From an uncultured Collinsella sp. (GTDB lineage: Bacteria; Actinomycetota; Coriobacteriia; Coriobacteriales; Coriobacteriaceae), in assembly GCA_902470805.1 (NCBI GenBank), contig CABRHX010000008.1, positions 26,158 through 90,157 on the forward strand: a stretch of 64,000 nt of DNA. Direction: 5' to 3'. Below the pieces are notes generated by a model, which had not been told where the DNA came from, searched no databases, and worked only from the letters and a program-made list of their open reading frames with translations. The stretch's first letter is position 1, and the number at the start of each line of letters is the position of its first letter. Made by a program: the position numbers and the translations under genes. Below, piece after piece: positions 7,771-16,176 of this stretch.

Positions 7771-10539
7771 CTACAGCAGCTCGCCGTGGCGGGCAATGTA
7801 GCGGCGCTTTGCCAGCTGGGTGAGCGCGATATAGGCGGTAACGATGCCAATGAGCAGCCCAAAAAAGCTCGTGGGCAGCGGCATGAGGCCGAGCACATCG
7901 GCGATGGGGCTTGCCGGCAGCCAGGTGACGAGCGCCAGGCCCAGCACGGTAAGAACGCACAATGCGGGCGCGGCGTGGTCGCGCGGGCTCGGCAGATGCG
8001 GGGAGCGCAACATGTGGACCACGAGTGTCTGCGACCACATGGACTCGACAAACCAGCCGCTCTGGAAGAGCGCAGCAAAGGTCGCCATACCCGCGACGTC
8101 GCCCGCGGCGGCAAGCTCGGACCAGCTTGCGTCCACGGCGGCGGGGCACACGACAAAGAAGAGCGCGGCGAAGGTCACGATGTCAAACAGCGAGCTCACG
8201 GGGCCCAGCTCGAGCATAAAGCCCTTGATGGACGCGGCGTCCCAGGCACGCGGGCGGGCAGTCCAAGCGTCATCGACGGTGTCCCACGGCAGTGCGATGC
8301 ACACGATCTCGTAGACCAGCGACAGCAGAACCAGCTGCAGGGCGCTCATGGGCAAAAACGGCAAGAACAGGCTCGCGACGGTCACGGACAGCACATTGCC
8401 AAAGTTGGAGCTCACCGTGGTCTTGAGGTACTTGAGCAGGTTGCCGTAAGTGCGGCGGCCTTCGATGATGCCGCGCTCGAGCACGCCCAGGTCCTTCTGA
8501 AGCAAGATGATATCGGCGGATTCCTTGGCAATATCGACGGCCGAATCGACCGAGATGCCGCAATCGCTCGCACGCATGGCGGCGGCGTCGTTGATGCCGT
8601 CGCCCATAAAGCCCACGGTGTGGCCGAGCATCTCGCGCATGACACGTACCAGGCGCGCCTTCTGCAGCGGCGAGAGCTTGGCGAAGAGGTGGGTTTTCTC
8701 GGCGCGCTCGGCAAGTTCGGCGTCATCGAGCGCATCGATCTCGGAGCCGAGCAAGACGTTGCTCGCATCGATACCAATCTGCTCGCAGACGGTGGCGGCG
8801 ACGCGGTCGTTGTCGCCGGTTAGGACCTTGACCGCCACGCCCTTGGCCTCGAGGGTGGCGACGGCGCCCGCGGCACTTGCTTTGGGCGGATCGAGGAAGG
8901 CCAAAAAGCCCATCAGCACCATGTCGCACTCGTCGGCGATGCCAAACTCGCCCACGCAGCGCGGATTGGTCTTCTGCGCCACGGCAATTACGCGTAGGCC
9001 CTCGGCGTTAAGTCCGGCGATCTGCTCGCGAATCTGGGCGAGCTTCTCGTCGGTGAGCGGCTGAGCGATGCCATCGATCTCGACAAAGGAGCAGATCTCG
9101 AGCATTTCCTCGGCAGCGCCCTTGGTAACCATCTGGGTTTTGCCTTGGGCGTCGGCGACAACCACGCTCAGGCGACGGCGCGAGAAATCGAAGGGAACCT
9201 CGTCGACCTTGGTATAGCGGTCGCGCAGACTCTGGCCCAGCATAGAATCGGGCACGACGGCCGAGGGCGTCACATCGGCACGGTCGATTACGGCCAGGTC
9301 GATAAGATTTTTGAGGCCGGTTTGGAAGAAGCTATTCAAAAATGCATGGCGCAGCACGCGTGCGTCTTCGTTGCCGTCGGTGCTGAGATAGCGCTCGAGC
9401 ACGATGCGGTCTTCGGTGAGGGTGCCGGTCTTGTCGCAGCACAGGACGTCCATCGCGCCGAGGTTTTGAATTGCCGGCAGCTCCTTGACGATAACCTGGC
9501 GACGGGCGAGGTCCTTGGCGCCCTGCGACAGGCTCGTGGTCACGATGACGGGAAGCATTTGCGGCGTGATGCCCACGGCCACGCTCGTGGCGAACAGCAG
9601 CGCGTCGATGACGTTGCCCTTGGTGGCGGCGTTGATGGCAAAGACGGCCGGCGCCATAACGAGCATGAGGCGTACGAGCAACATGGAGACGCTCGAGACG
9701 CCGCGGTCAAACGCGCTCTTTTCGCCGCGCCCGTTGAGCATCTTGGCGATGCCGCCCAGGTAGGTGTCCGAGCCGGTGGCAACGACAAGCGCCATGGCGG
9801 CGCCGTTTTGCACGGAGGTGCCGGTAAAGACGATGTTCTTGCAGGCAGAGAGTGGCAGTGCGGAGCCGTCGGCGCCCTCGACGACGGTGACGGCGGTGGT
9901 CTTCTCGACGGCCTCGCTCTCGCCGGTGAGTGCGGACTCGATCACAAACAGGTCGCGCGCGGTGATGATGCGGGCATCTGCCGGCACCATATCGCCGGCA
10001 GAGAGACGGATTACATCGCCGGGGACGAGCTCGTCGAAGGGGATCTCGATGCGCTCGCCGTCGCGCAGGGCGGTGCAAGTGTTGGAGACCAGGTCCTTGA
10101 GGGCCTCGGCCGCATTGCCGCTGCGGGCTTCCTGGATAAACTTCATGCCGCCCGATACCAGCAGCATGATGCCGATGACGATGACCGTGGAGGGGTCGCG
10201 CTGCGGTTCGGGCACGGCGAGCACGTCGATGTAGAGCGAGACCAGTGCGAGCGCGGCGAGGATGCCGGCGAAGGGATCGATGAACGCATCGGCGATGCGG
10301 CGGGCGAGCGTTTTGGTCGTTGCCTCGATGGTGTTGGGGCCGACGGCGTTCAGGCGCTCAGTTGCCTGCTCGACGGTGAGGCCGTTTGCCGTGGCGTCAA
10401 GCAGTACGAGGGCGTCCTCGGCACTATGGGTGGCGGCGAATATGGTGTTCTTGGACAGGCCGGTATGAGCGGCAGGGCGCGTCGTGCGGCGGCGCTTGGA
10501 GATGGCCTCGAGTACCGTGACGGTTTTGAGCATCAGCAT
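7771..10539 (-). CDS. mgtA: Magnesium-transporting P-type ATPase (MgtA-like)
   Basis: The 922-residue P-type ATPase has the actuator motif TGES (near residue 206), the phosphorylation motif DKTGT (near 368), the hinge motif GDGIND (near 646) and a C-terminal block of membrane helices. The N-terminal cation-ATPase domain and the sequence around GDGINDAAAMRASDCGISVD are typical of type IIIB magnesium ATPases, which import Mg2+ at the cost of ATP. Length matches the family (about 900). AGGAGG lies 4 bases before the first ATG and 10 before a second in-frame ATG at 10533, which may be the real start. The long leader (about 440 bases, shared divergently with pyrE) shows no recognisable M-box. Confidence 0.93.
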   Translation of the reverse strand: MLMLKTVTVLEAISKRRRTTRPAAHTGLSKNTIFAATHSAEDALVLLDATANGLTVEQATERLNAVGPNTIEATTKTLARRIADAFIDPFAGILAALALVSLYIDVLAVPEPQRDPSTVIVIGIMLLVSGGMKFIQEARSGNAAEALKDLVSNTCTALRDGERIEIPFDELVPGDVIRLSAGDMVPADARIITARDLFVIESALTGESEAVEKTTAVTVVEGADGSALPLSACKNIVFTGTSVQNGAAMALVVATGSDTYLGGIAKMLNGRGEKSAFDRGVSSVSMLLVRLMLVMAPAVFAINAATKGNVIDALLFATSVAVGITPQMLPVIVTTSLSQGAKDLARRQVIVKELPAIQNLGAMDVLCCDKTGTLTEDRIVLERYLSTDGNEDARVLRHAFLNSFFQTGLKNLIDLAVIDRADVTPSAVVPDSMLGQSLRDRYTKVDEVPFDFSRRRLSVVVADAQGKTQMVTKGAAEEMLEICSFVEIDGIAQPLTDEKLAQIREQIAGLNAEGLRVIAVAQKTNPRCVGEFGIADECDMVLMGFLAFLDPPKASAAGAVATLEAKGVAVKVLTGDNDRVAATVCEQIGIDASNVLLGSEIDALDDAELAERAEKTHLFAKLSPLQKARLVRVMREMLGHTVGFMGDGINDAAAMRASDCGISVDSAVDIAKESADIILLQKDLGVLERGIIEGRRTYGNLLKYLKTTVSSNFGNVLSVTVASLFLPFLPMSALQLVLLSLVYEIVCIALPWDTVDDAWTARPRAWDAASIKGFMLELGPVSSLFDIVTFAALFFVVCPAAVDASWSELAAAGDVAGMATFAALFQSGWFVESMWSQTLVVHMLRSPHLPSPRDHAAPALCVLTVLGLALVTWLPASPIADVLGLMPLPTSFFGLLIGIVTAYIALTQLAKRRYIARHGELL

Positions 10540-10623
10540 AGGGTCCTCCTTGTTGAGGGGAGTTAGCGTACGTGTCGTATTTGCTTCAAAAAACCTAGAT
10601 GTCGCTCACGTCAAGCTCACGAG

Positions 10624-10656
10624 CCACCACAAAGGGGACAGGCACCTTTGTGGTGG
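10624..10656. repeat. Palindromic repeat family CCACAAAGG, copy 1
   Basis: The arms CCACCACAAAGG and CCTTTGTGGTGG pair perfectly around GGACAGGCA. The same palindrome, with small changes, recurs at 38421, 38701, 39568 and 40373, and is often followed by TTTT. Here it lies between the divergent mgtA and pyrE, so it is not at a gene end. A second small hairpin at 10829-10850 (five Gs against five Cs) precedes pyrE. Nothing else is recognised in the 10540-10977 gap. Confidence 0.8.
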
Positions 10657-10977
10657 TTTTGACGATCGGTTGGTGGCGCTTATGCGAATACGGAATCCTC
10701 GCGGCGTGCCGAGGGCGACATGCAGGTTTTTCGACTAGGACTGCCTTCCATGGCACACCTCCTTAAGGCCGGGCGCAGCGCGCTTTGGGTATCTCGTACC
10801 CGTTTCAATCCGCCCGTATTCTTGATGAGGGGGTTTGAAATGTCAACCCCCATTGTTCGGAAAACCATTCCCCCTGACAAAGCCTTTACAGAACGCCGCG
10901 GCCTCAAAGCGCGCCCGCATCGACGCTTCGCCTGCGCTAAACTGGAAGGCACGTACGCGATTACGAGAGGAGCCCGC

Positions 10978-11658
10978 ATGGAGGCTTACAAGCAAGAGTT
11001 CATCAAGTTCATGGTCGAGTCCGACGTTCTTAAGTTCGGCAGCTTTACGCTCAAGAGCGGCCGCCAGTCCCCGTTCTTTATGAACGCCGGCGCTTATGTG
11101 ACGGGCTATCAGCTCAAGAAGCTGGGCGAGTATTACGCCCAGGCCATCCACGATAACTTTGGCGACGACTTTGACGTCCTGTTTGGGCCGGCCTACAAGG
11201 GTATTCCGCTGGCTGTCGTGACCGCCATTGCCTACCACGAGCTGTACGGCAAGGAGGTTAAGTACTGCTGCGACCGTAAGGAGGCCAAGGACCACGGTGC
11301 CGATAAGGGCAACCTGCTGGGTTATGAGCCCAAGGACGGCGACCGTGTGGTCATGGTCGAGGACGTTACCACCAGCGGCAAGTCCATCGACGAGACCTAT
11401 CCCAAGGTCAAGGCTGCTGCCGATGTCGAGATCAAGGGCCTGATCGTGTCCCTCAACCGCATGGAGGTCGGCAAGGGCGGTGTGACCACCGCGCAGAAGG
11501 AGATCGAGGCCAAGTACGGTTTCCCCGTCGCGAGCATCGTCTCCATGGCCGAGGTCGTCGAGACCCTCTACAACCACGAGATCGACGGCAAGGTTGTCAT
11601 CGACGACGAGCTCAAGACCGCCATCGACGCCTACTACGAGCAGTACGGAGCACGTTAG
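10978..11658 (+). CDS. pyrE: Orotate phosphoribosyltransferase
   Basis: The 226-residue protein converts orotate and PRPP to orotidine monophosphate in pyrimidine synthesis. It carries the flexible-loop region (CDRKEAKDHGADKGNLLG) and the PRPP-binding motif of type I phosphoribosyltransferases (VVMVEDVTTSGKSI, residues 122-135). The longer frame continues upstream to 10720, but the ATG at 10978 is preceded by GAGAGGAG and starts the conserved sequence, so it is the likely start. The gene stands alone. A composite structured element begins directly after its stop codon. Confidence 0.95.
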   Translation: MEAYKQEFIKFMVESDVLKFGSFTLKSGRQSPFFMNAGAYVTGYQLKKLGEYYAQAIHDNFGDDFDVLFGPAYKGIPLAVVTAIAYHELYGKEVKYCCDRKEAKDHGADKGNLLGYEPKDGDRVVMVEDVTTSGKSIDETYPKVKAAADVEIKGLIVSLNRMEVGKGGVTTAQKEIEAKYGFPVASIVSMAEVVETLYNHEIDGKVVIDDELKTAIDAYYEQYGAR

Positions 11659-11913
11659 TTACGGCGTTTTACCAAACGCCGTAACTGCTCGACGCTGCGC
11701 GGGCCGCATTTGGACAATCTGACGTTCAACTTCAAGGGCGCGACCAGAAGGTCAGCGCCCTTTCGTTTCACGTCACCTTGTCTCAAATGCGACCCGCTCG
11801 CTGTCCGTTCTCTACCTGCGGCGTCGTCTTGCTCCGAATGCGGCCCGTTCGCTGCCGTTGCCAAGGCATCGGCGTTGCCGGACTAGTCATTGGGGACGTT
11901 CATAAATGACTAC
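11659..11913 (+). repeat. Composite structured RNA-like element, copy 1
   Basis: The element starts directly after the pyrE stop. Helix P1 at 11659-11684 has arms TTACGGCG-TTT and AAA-CGCCGTAA around the loop TACC. A closing helix CGACGC (11690-11695) pairs with GCGTCG (11821-11826). Inside it, a long helix pairs GCATTTGGACAA (11706-11717) with 11778-11790. Inside that, AAGGGCGC (11734-11741) pairs with GCGCCCTT and is capped by GACC-AGAA-GGTC. The last 30 bases hold the TAGTCATT...AAATGACTA palindrome. Two other copies (15101, 34743) keep the pairing with different stem bases. It may be a structured RNA or a compound terminator. Confidence 0.8.
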
Positions 11914-11920
11914 TCAGGAA

Positions 11921-11986
11921 CGAGCGTGGATAATCTCCCGTTTTTGGCCTGTGTGCGGGCTCAAAGTGGGAGATTATCCACGCTCG
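11921..11986. repeat. Palindromic repeat GTGGATAATCTCCC, copy downstream of fic
   Basis: The arms CGAGCGTGGATAATCTCCC and GGGAGATTATCCACGCTCG pair perfectly (19 bp) around a 28-base spacer starting with GTTTTTGGC. A second copy in the same orientation lies at 13361-13425. Between them is only the fic gene and its control region. Confidence 0.85.
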
Positions 11987-12011
11987 CTTTAATTTGCCTG
12001 GGCTGCGATGC

Positions 12012-13184
12012 CTATCTAATCGGCTCGGCGTCTTCCCTGAGAATCGAAAGATACTCTTCATACCCGTACTGCCGGTATCTCTGTCTTGACTCGTCGAGCG
12101 GACGGAGGATACCCAATTCTTCAAATGATTTGACGAGCGAGCTCGCGGTACTCCTGCCGATATCGAGTTGGGCAGCGATGAATGCGGTGTCGACGATGGG
12201 GTGCTCTTCAAGAATGCCCAACAGCCTTTGCCCGTTTGCAGCAGTCCTTCCGAGATTTTCGGTAATGGTTGCTGTGGAACGGTTATGGAGGTCAACAAGG
12301 TTTTTTAAAGACCCTACCGAGTCCTTCGCACTCTCGAGAAGACTGTTGCAGAAAAACTCTATCCATTCCTCGTAAGTGCCTCTCTCCCTTACGGATGTGA
12401 GTTGCCGGTAGTACTCGCTTCGGTTTTTCTTGAACTGGAACGATGGATAGAACAAGCAAGAATGAAGAACGCCATCATTGATGAGCATAAGTGTAATGAG
12501 AAGCCTGCCCAGGCGACCGTTTCCGTCTAGGAATGGATGGGCAGTTTCAAATTGGTAATGGACGAGCGCCGCCCGCACAATCGGATCCATTTCGACTTGA
12601 GGCTCATTGATAAAGCGTTCGAGGTCCTGGAGCGTGTTACTCAAATCTTCAATGTTTGGAGGGACAAACGATGCGGTTGCAATGGTGCAGCCTGAGGGGC
12701 CAATCCAGTTTTGTGAGGAGCGCAGCTCGCCTGGATTCTTCTCCGTTCCGCGCACTCCGTCCAGCAGGACCGCATGAACTTGCCTAAGAAGTCTCGTGCA
12801 CAAGGGCATCTTTTTGAGCAGTTCTACGCCGCGGTCGACAGCACGGACGTAATTCACGACGTCTGCGACATCTTTATGATGGAGTTGTGTTTGCGATGGA
12901 CTAAGTAGGTCGTCAAACGTGCACTGGGTTCCCTCAATTTGCGAAGAAAGGAGTGCTTCTTTGCGCACGTACATTGTCAGATACATGTCGGCGTTGGGAA
13001 CAAAGTAGAGCATGCCTTCAAGCTCTCCAAGCTTTCGTGAGCATGCGGAAAGCGTGCGATAGGTTTCCTCGGTGAGGTTTAGCTGCCTCAATGATTGCAA
13101 GGGCGTTGGAAAAAACGAATAGTAAGCCAATTTCCCCGATAGATTATTGCGGAGCGTTCCCTGGCCGTTCTCCTCGATTTGCAT
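12012..13184 (-). CDS. Fic-family AMP-transferase with C-terminal helix-turn-helix
   Basis: The 390-residue protein has an N-terminal Fic_N region with the inhibitory helix (SSQIEGTQ, near residues 78-85, the S/TxxxE(G/N) type). The full Fic catalytic motif HPFLDGNGRLGR follows (near residues 214-225), then a C-terminal winged helix (HPIVDTAFIAAQLDIGRSTASSLVKSFEELGIL). Fic enzymes usually transfer AMP from ATP to a hydroxyl side chain of a target protein. All key residues are present, so it should be active once the inhibitory glutamate is displaced. The start is placed at 13184 because GGAGG sits 5 bases before it; an ATG at 13196 overlaps that site. Base composition is lower in GC than its neighbours, and repeats bracket the gene, which suggests transfer. 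Confidence 0.92.
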   Translation of the reverse strand: MQIEENGQGTLRNNLSGKLAYYSFFPTPLQSLRQLNLTEETYRTLSACSRKLGELEGMLYFVPNADMYLTMYVRKEALLSSQIEGTQCTFDDLLSPSQTQLHHKDVADVVNYVRAVDRGVELLKKMPLCTRLLRQVHAVLLDGVRGTEKNPGELRSSQNWIGPSGCTIATASFVPPNIEDLSNTLQDLERFINEPQVEMDPIVRAALVHYQFETAHPFLDGNGRLGRLLITLMLINDGVLHSCLFYPSFQFKKNRSEYYRQLTSVRERGTYEEWIEFFCNSLLESAKDSVGSLKNLVDLHNRSTATITENLGRTAANGQRLLGILEEHPIVDTAFIAAQLDIGRSTASSLVKSFEELGILRPLDESRQRYRQYGYEEYLSILREDAEPIR

Positions 13185-13213
13185 CGCGCCCTCCATATCT
13201 TTAGTGCCGGAAA

Positions 13214-13313
13214 CTCGTTATTAGGCTAATCATATCAATTCTAATAACGAGTTTAAGGATTAAATAGTTATTAGAATTGATGTAAACAATCTAATGATAA
13301 AAAGTCGTTATTA
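13214..13313. promoter_or_regulatory. AT-rich control region of fic with repeated GTTATTAG operators
   Basis: CTCGTTATTAG (13214-13224) is the exact reverse complement of CTAATAACGAG (13241-13251). ATCAATTCTAATAAC (13234-13248) is in turn the exact reverse complement of 13267-13281. A further CGTTATTA lies at 13306-13313. Half-sites are thus repeated four times in alternating orientation just upstream of fic. A natural candidate for the binding protein is the winged helix at the C-terminus of the Fic protein. Confidence 0.75.
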
Positions 13314-13360
13314 CTTGACCATGGAGCTCGGCTTGGTACAAGGGGGTCATCCAAAATGAA

Positions 13361-13425
13361 CGTGGATAATCTCCCGTTTTTGGCTCGGTGACGGCCTCAA
13401 AGTCAAAGTGGGAGATTATCCACGC
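13361..13425. repeat. Palindromic repeat GTGGATAATCTCCC, copy upstream of fic
   Basis: This is the second copy of the repeat at 11921, with the same arms and the same first spacer bases (GTTTTTGGC), in direct orientation. From here to 13766 no gene is supported. That stretch ends with a segment around 13670-13690 that resembles the 3-prime end of a tRNA but has no matching 5-prime half. Confidence 0.8.
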
Positions 13426-13766
13426 TCGTTAGTTAAGCGTCCGAAAATCCACACTCGCCAAACCTACCAAAAAGGGACGGGTTTATTTTGGCACGTTTCG
13501 GTCGGTATCAGGAAGTGTCAGGGACGGGGCGGCGGCAGGACTCGAGAGCGAAAAGAAGTATCGGGTTTGGTGCGCCCGCTTCTGCCCGTCCCGTGCGCAG
13601 ACGATACTCGGCTTATCGACCCGCGATGCAAAGGAGATGCTCGTCCCGCGAGCACTACCGGGAAGGGCTCGCGATTCGAGTCCCCACCTTAGCATTTGAA
13701 CCATTTGGCACTATAATCACCATAGGCATGCGCATAACGTTGCGCTTAATCAAGAGGAGAAAACGT

Positions 13767-14303
13767 ATGGGTCTGTTTGACATGTTTAAGAAGAAGGCTG
13801 AGCCTGCCGCTGCTGCAGCTCCCGCTTCCATCTCTGCTTCTGCCGGCGCCGACGTGCTGTGCTCGCCCGTCAAGGGCAAGGTCATCAAGATGGCCGACGT
13901 GCCCGATCCCGTCTTTGGTGGCGAGGTTCTGGGCAAGGGCTGCGCCGTGTGGCCCGAGGACGACCTGGTCTACGCTCCCTGCGACGGCAAGGTGACCGTC
14001 ACCATGGGTCACGCCGTGGGTCTGCAGTCCGATAGCGGCATCGAGGTTCTGGTGCACGTTGGCGTCGATACTGTCAACATGAACGGCGATGGCTTCGAGG
14101 GCTTCGTCAAGGCCGACGACGTTGTGAAGGCCGGCCAGCCCATACTCAAGATCGACCGTGCCAAGATCGCCGCTGCTGGTTATAAGGACTGCGTCGTGGT
14201 GGCCGTGTCCAACACCGCCGAGTTTGCCGACGTCGAGCTCACCGTTGAGGCAGAGTCCGCCGTCGCCGCCGGTGACGCCATCGTTAAGGTCGTCCGCAAG
14301 TAA
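13767..14303 (+). CDS. crr: PTS glucose-type IIA component
   Basis: The 178-residue stand-alone EIIA of the glucose family passes phosphate from HPr to a sugar permease IIB and often signals carbon status. The phosphoacceptor is H97 in VLVHVGVDTVNM, and the partner histidine is H82 in MGHAVG, equivalent to H90 and H75 of the Escherichia coli protein. The N-terminus (GLFDMFKKK, then an AAAP linker) is a likely amphipathic membrane tether. The ATG at 13767 follows AGAGGAG. No IIBC gene is nearby, and a strong terminator follows, so the gene is monocistronic. Confidence 0.92.
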   Translation: MGLFDMFKKKAEPAAAAAPASISASAGADVLCSPVKGKVIKMADVPDPVFGGEVLGKGCAVWPEDDLVYAPCDGKVTVTMGHAVGLQSDSGIEVLVHVGVDTVNMNGDGFEGFVKADDVVKAGQPILKIDRAKIAAAGYKDCVVVAVSNTAEFADVELTVEAESAVAAGDAIVKVVRK

Positions 14304-14326
14304 ACTGCGGCATCCAAAGGATGTGC

Positions 14327-14359
14327 AAGGGTGGTCGGGTTTTCCGGCCACCTTTTTTA
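14327..14359 (+). terminator. Rho-independent terminator of crr
   Basis: The arms GGGTGGTCGG and CCGGCCACC pair around TTTT and are followed directly by TTTTTTAT. It lies 24 bases after the crr stop. Confidence 0.85.
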
Positions 14360-14539
14360 TTGCATCGCGGGGAAGCGTTTTATTGCACGTTGGGCGGGCT
14401 TGCAAACCGTTCGGACGCTAAAACGAACCGACCGCGCCTTCGCGTTGCCGAGGGTGTTCATAAGTGGATAGTATGGGCTTACTTATTACAACGTGTGCCG
14501 CGTCCGGGAAGCGCGGTGCCGCTCATTGGGAGGAACAAC

Positions 14540-15097
14540 ATGAAAAAGAAGCTGCTGCTTGCGCCCCTCATGGCCGTCTTGGTTGCATGCGTGGTCGTAC
14601 TTTCCGGCTGTGGAGGTCCTTCGGTTGAGGAGCTCATCACCGAGGATCTTACGACACAGTTTGACGAGGTCAAGAACGGTGGCGACGACTTCCTCTCTGG
14701 TCTGGAGGAGGCTTCGGGCGACGAGTTCGAGCAGCTGGGTATCGATCCCAAGGAGTACGCCAAGACCTATCTCGAGGGCTTTGACTACAAGATCGGCGAC
14801 GTGACGGTCGACGAGGACAAGGGTGTCGCGACCGCCGAGGTCTCTATCACCTGCAAGTCTATGAACAAGATCGTCGAGGACTTCTCCACCCAGTATCAGG
14901 AGAAGGTCGCTGCGCTTGATACGGTTCCTTCCGATGACGAGCTGTACAAGATGGCCGGTCAGGTCATGGTCGATGTGACCAAGGCCACCGAGCCCAGGAA
15001 GACCACGGTCATCTTCAAGTACACCTGCAACGACGACGGCGAGTGGTCTGCCGACGACTCCGTCAACTCCGAGATGATGGATGCAATGCTGAGCTAG
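14540..15097 (+). CDS. Predicted lipoprotein (DUF5105-like)
   Basis: The 185-residue protein has a clear lipoprotein signal: MKKK, a hydrophobic core, then the lipobox LSGC with the cysteine at about residue 25. The mature part is acidic and helical (SVEELITEDLTTQFDEVKNG, GIDPKEYAKTYLEGFDYKIGDV). This pattern is seen in DUF5105-type lipoproteins of Coriobacteriia and Firmicutes. The start is the ATG after GGGAGGAAC. It is monocistronic, and a composite structured element follows directly after the stop. The function is unknown. Confidence 0.8.
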   Translation: MKKKLLLAPLMAVLVACVVVLSGCGGPSVEELITEDLTTQFDEVKNGGDDFLSGLEEASGDEFEQLGIDPKEYAKTYLEGFDYKIGDVTVDEDKGVATAEVSITCKSMNKIVEDFSTQYQEKVAALDTVPSDDELYKMAGQVMVDVTKATEPRKTTVIFKYTCNDDGEWSADDSVNSEMMDAMLS

Positions 15098-15100
15098 TTC

Positions 15101-15340
15101 GTTGCGGCGTTTTACCAAACGCCGCAACTGCTCGACGCTGCGCGGGCACCAGAGCGACAACTTGTCATTCAAAGAGGGCGGCATGACCAGAAGGTCTATG
15201 CCGCCCTCTTTTCATGCCAATCTGTTCGCTCTGGTGCCCGCTCGCTGTCCGTCCTCTACCTGCGGCGTTGCCATTGTTAGGGTAGTCGTTGGGGCGTTCT
15301 TGTCTGACTAGTCGTTTAAGAACGTCCCCAACGACTACTT
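15101..15340 (+). repeat. Composite structured RNA-like element, copy 2
   Basis: P1 spans 15101-15128 (GTTGCGGCG with CGCCGCAAC around TTT-TACC-AAA). The closing helix pairs CGACGC (15133-15138) with GCGTTG (15265-15270). The long helix pairs GGGCACCAGAGCGACA (15144-15159) with 15223-15239. The inner helix pairs AAGAGGGCGGCAT (15172-15184) with 15198-15210, capped again by GACC-AGAA-GGTC. The 3-prime part (15281-15340) is an extended TAGTCGTTGGGG hairpin. The stem sequences differ from copies 1 and 3 while pairing is kept. Confidence 0.8.
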
Positions 15341-15384
15341 TCCGCGCAACAGCATTGCGGCGGCTGGGTTGAGCAACGCCAGCG

Positions 15385-16053
15385 TTACTCGCCCAGCACC
15401 AGCGCTGCGAGCTCGTCCTGGGTGTCCACCACGTAGTCGGCGCCGGTGGCTTCCAGCTCTGCGCGGCCGCGGAAACCCCAGCTGACGCCCGCACTCTTAA
15501 GGCCGGCGTTGTGGCCGGTCAGGATATCGACATTGGAATCGCCTACGTAGAGCGTGGTCGCCGGGTCGGCGCCTAGCTCTTCCATCACATGCAGCGTAAC
15601 GGGCGCCTCGGGCTTGGGCGGAAACGCATCGACACGGCCCTGCACCAGCGCAAAGCGCTCGGAACCAAAATACTTCTCGATAAGCGGAGCCGCCGAGACG
15701 TGGTCCTTGTTGGTGAGCACGGCAAGCTGAACGCCCGCGGCGCGTAGGCGGTCGAGCATCTCGATCGTGCCAGCATAGGGGGCGGTGTGGTCCTCCTTGT
15801 GCTCGCCGTAGTAAGCCCTAAACTCGGCAAGCGTCTGCTCAAACATGCGGCCGTCGCCCGCATACTCGGCGGGCATAAAGCGCTCAACCAGCTTGAGCAT
15901 GCCGTTTCCCACCTTGTAGCGGTACTCGTCTACGGCAAACGTGGGCCAGCCGTGCATCTCGCAGGTATGGTTGCCGGCGGCCGCCAGGTCCTCGAGTGTG
16001 TTGAGGATGGTGCCGTCCAGGTCAAAGATCACATGGGAAAAAGCTGCTGCCAT
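15385..16053 (-). CDS. HAD-superfamily phosphatase (phosphoglycolate phosphatase-like)
   Basis: The 222-residue protein has the HAD motif I DLDGT near the N-terminus (FDLDGTILNTLEDL, nucleophile and acid aspartates), motif II in LAVLTNKD, and motif III/IV in PKPEAP...YVGDSNVDI. It has a helical cap between motifs I and II, as in Gph/PgmB-type phosphatases. The exact substrate (phosphoglycolate, pyrophosphate or a sugar phosphate) cannot be decided. The start is set at 16053, where GGGAG lies at a proper distance; the longer frame starting at 16131 has no such support. It is monocistronic. Confidence 0.9.
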   Translation of the reverse strand: MAAAFSHVIFDLDGTILNTLEDLAAAGNHTCEMHGWPTFAVDEYRYKVGNGMLKLVERFMPAEYAGDGRMFEQTLAEFRAYYGEHKEDHTAPYAGTIEMLDRLRAAGVQLAVLTNKDHVSAAPLIEKYFGSERFALVQGRVDAFPPKPEAPVTLHVMEELGADPATTLYVGDSNVDILTGHNAGLKSAGVSWGFRGRAELEATGADYVVDTQDELAALVLGE

Positions 16054-16176
16054 AAAAACTCCCGTCATTGGGTTTAAAACGCACCCCATAATACTGGGCT
16101 TCCGCGTTGGGCGTGCTTGGAATCTGAACATCTCCAGGGGTATCAGGCCGCATCGCGCCGACCGTGTGGTTTCGCC

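Noticed and set aside
10540..10977. M-box magnesium riboswitch before mgtA
   Set aside because: The long leader invites it, but none of the conserved M-box sequence could be recognised on the minus strand.
13640..13695. Segment resembling the 3-prime half of a tRNA (GATTCGAGTCCCCACC)
   Set aside because: No matching 5-prime acceptor strand or D-arm is found upstream, and the T-stem does not pair. At most a remnant.
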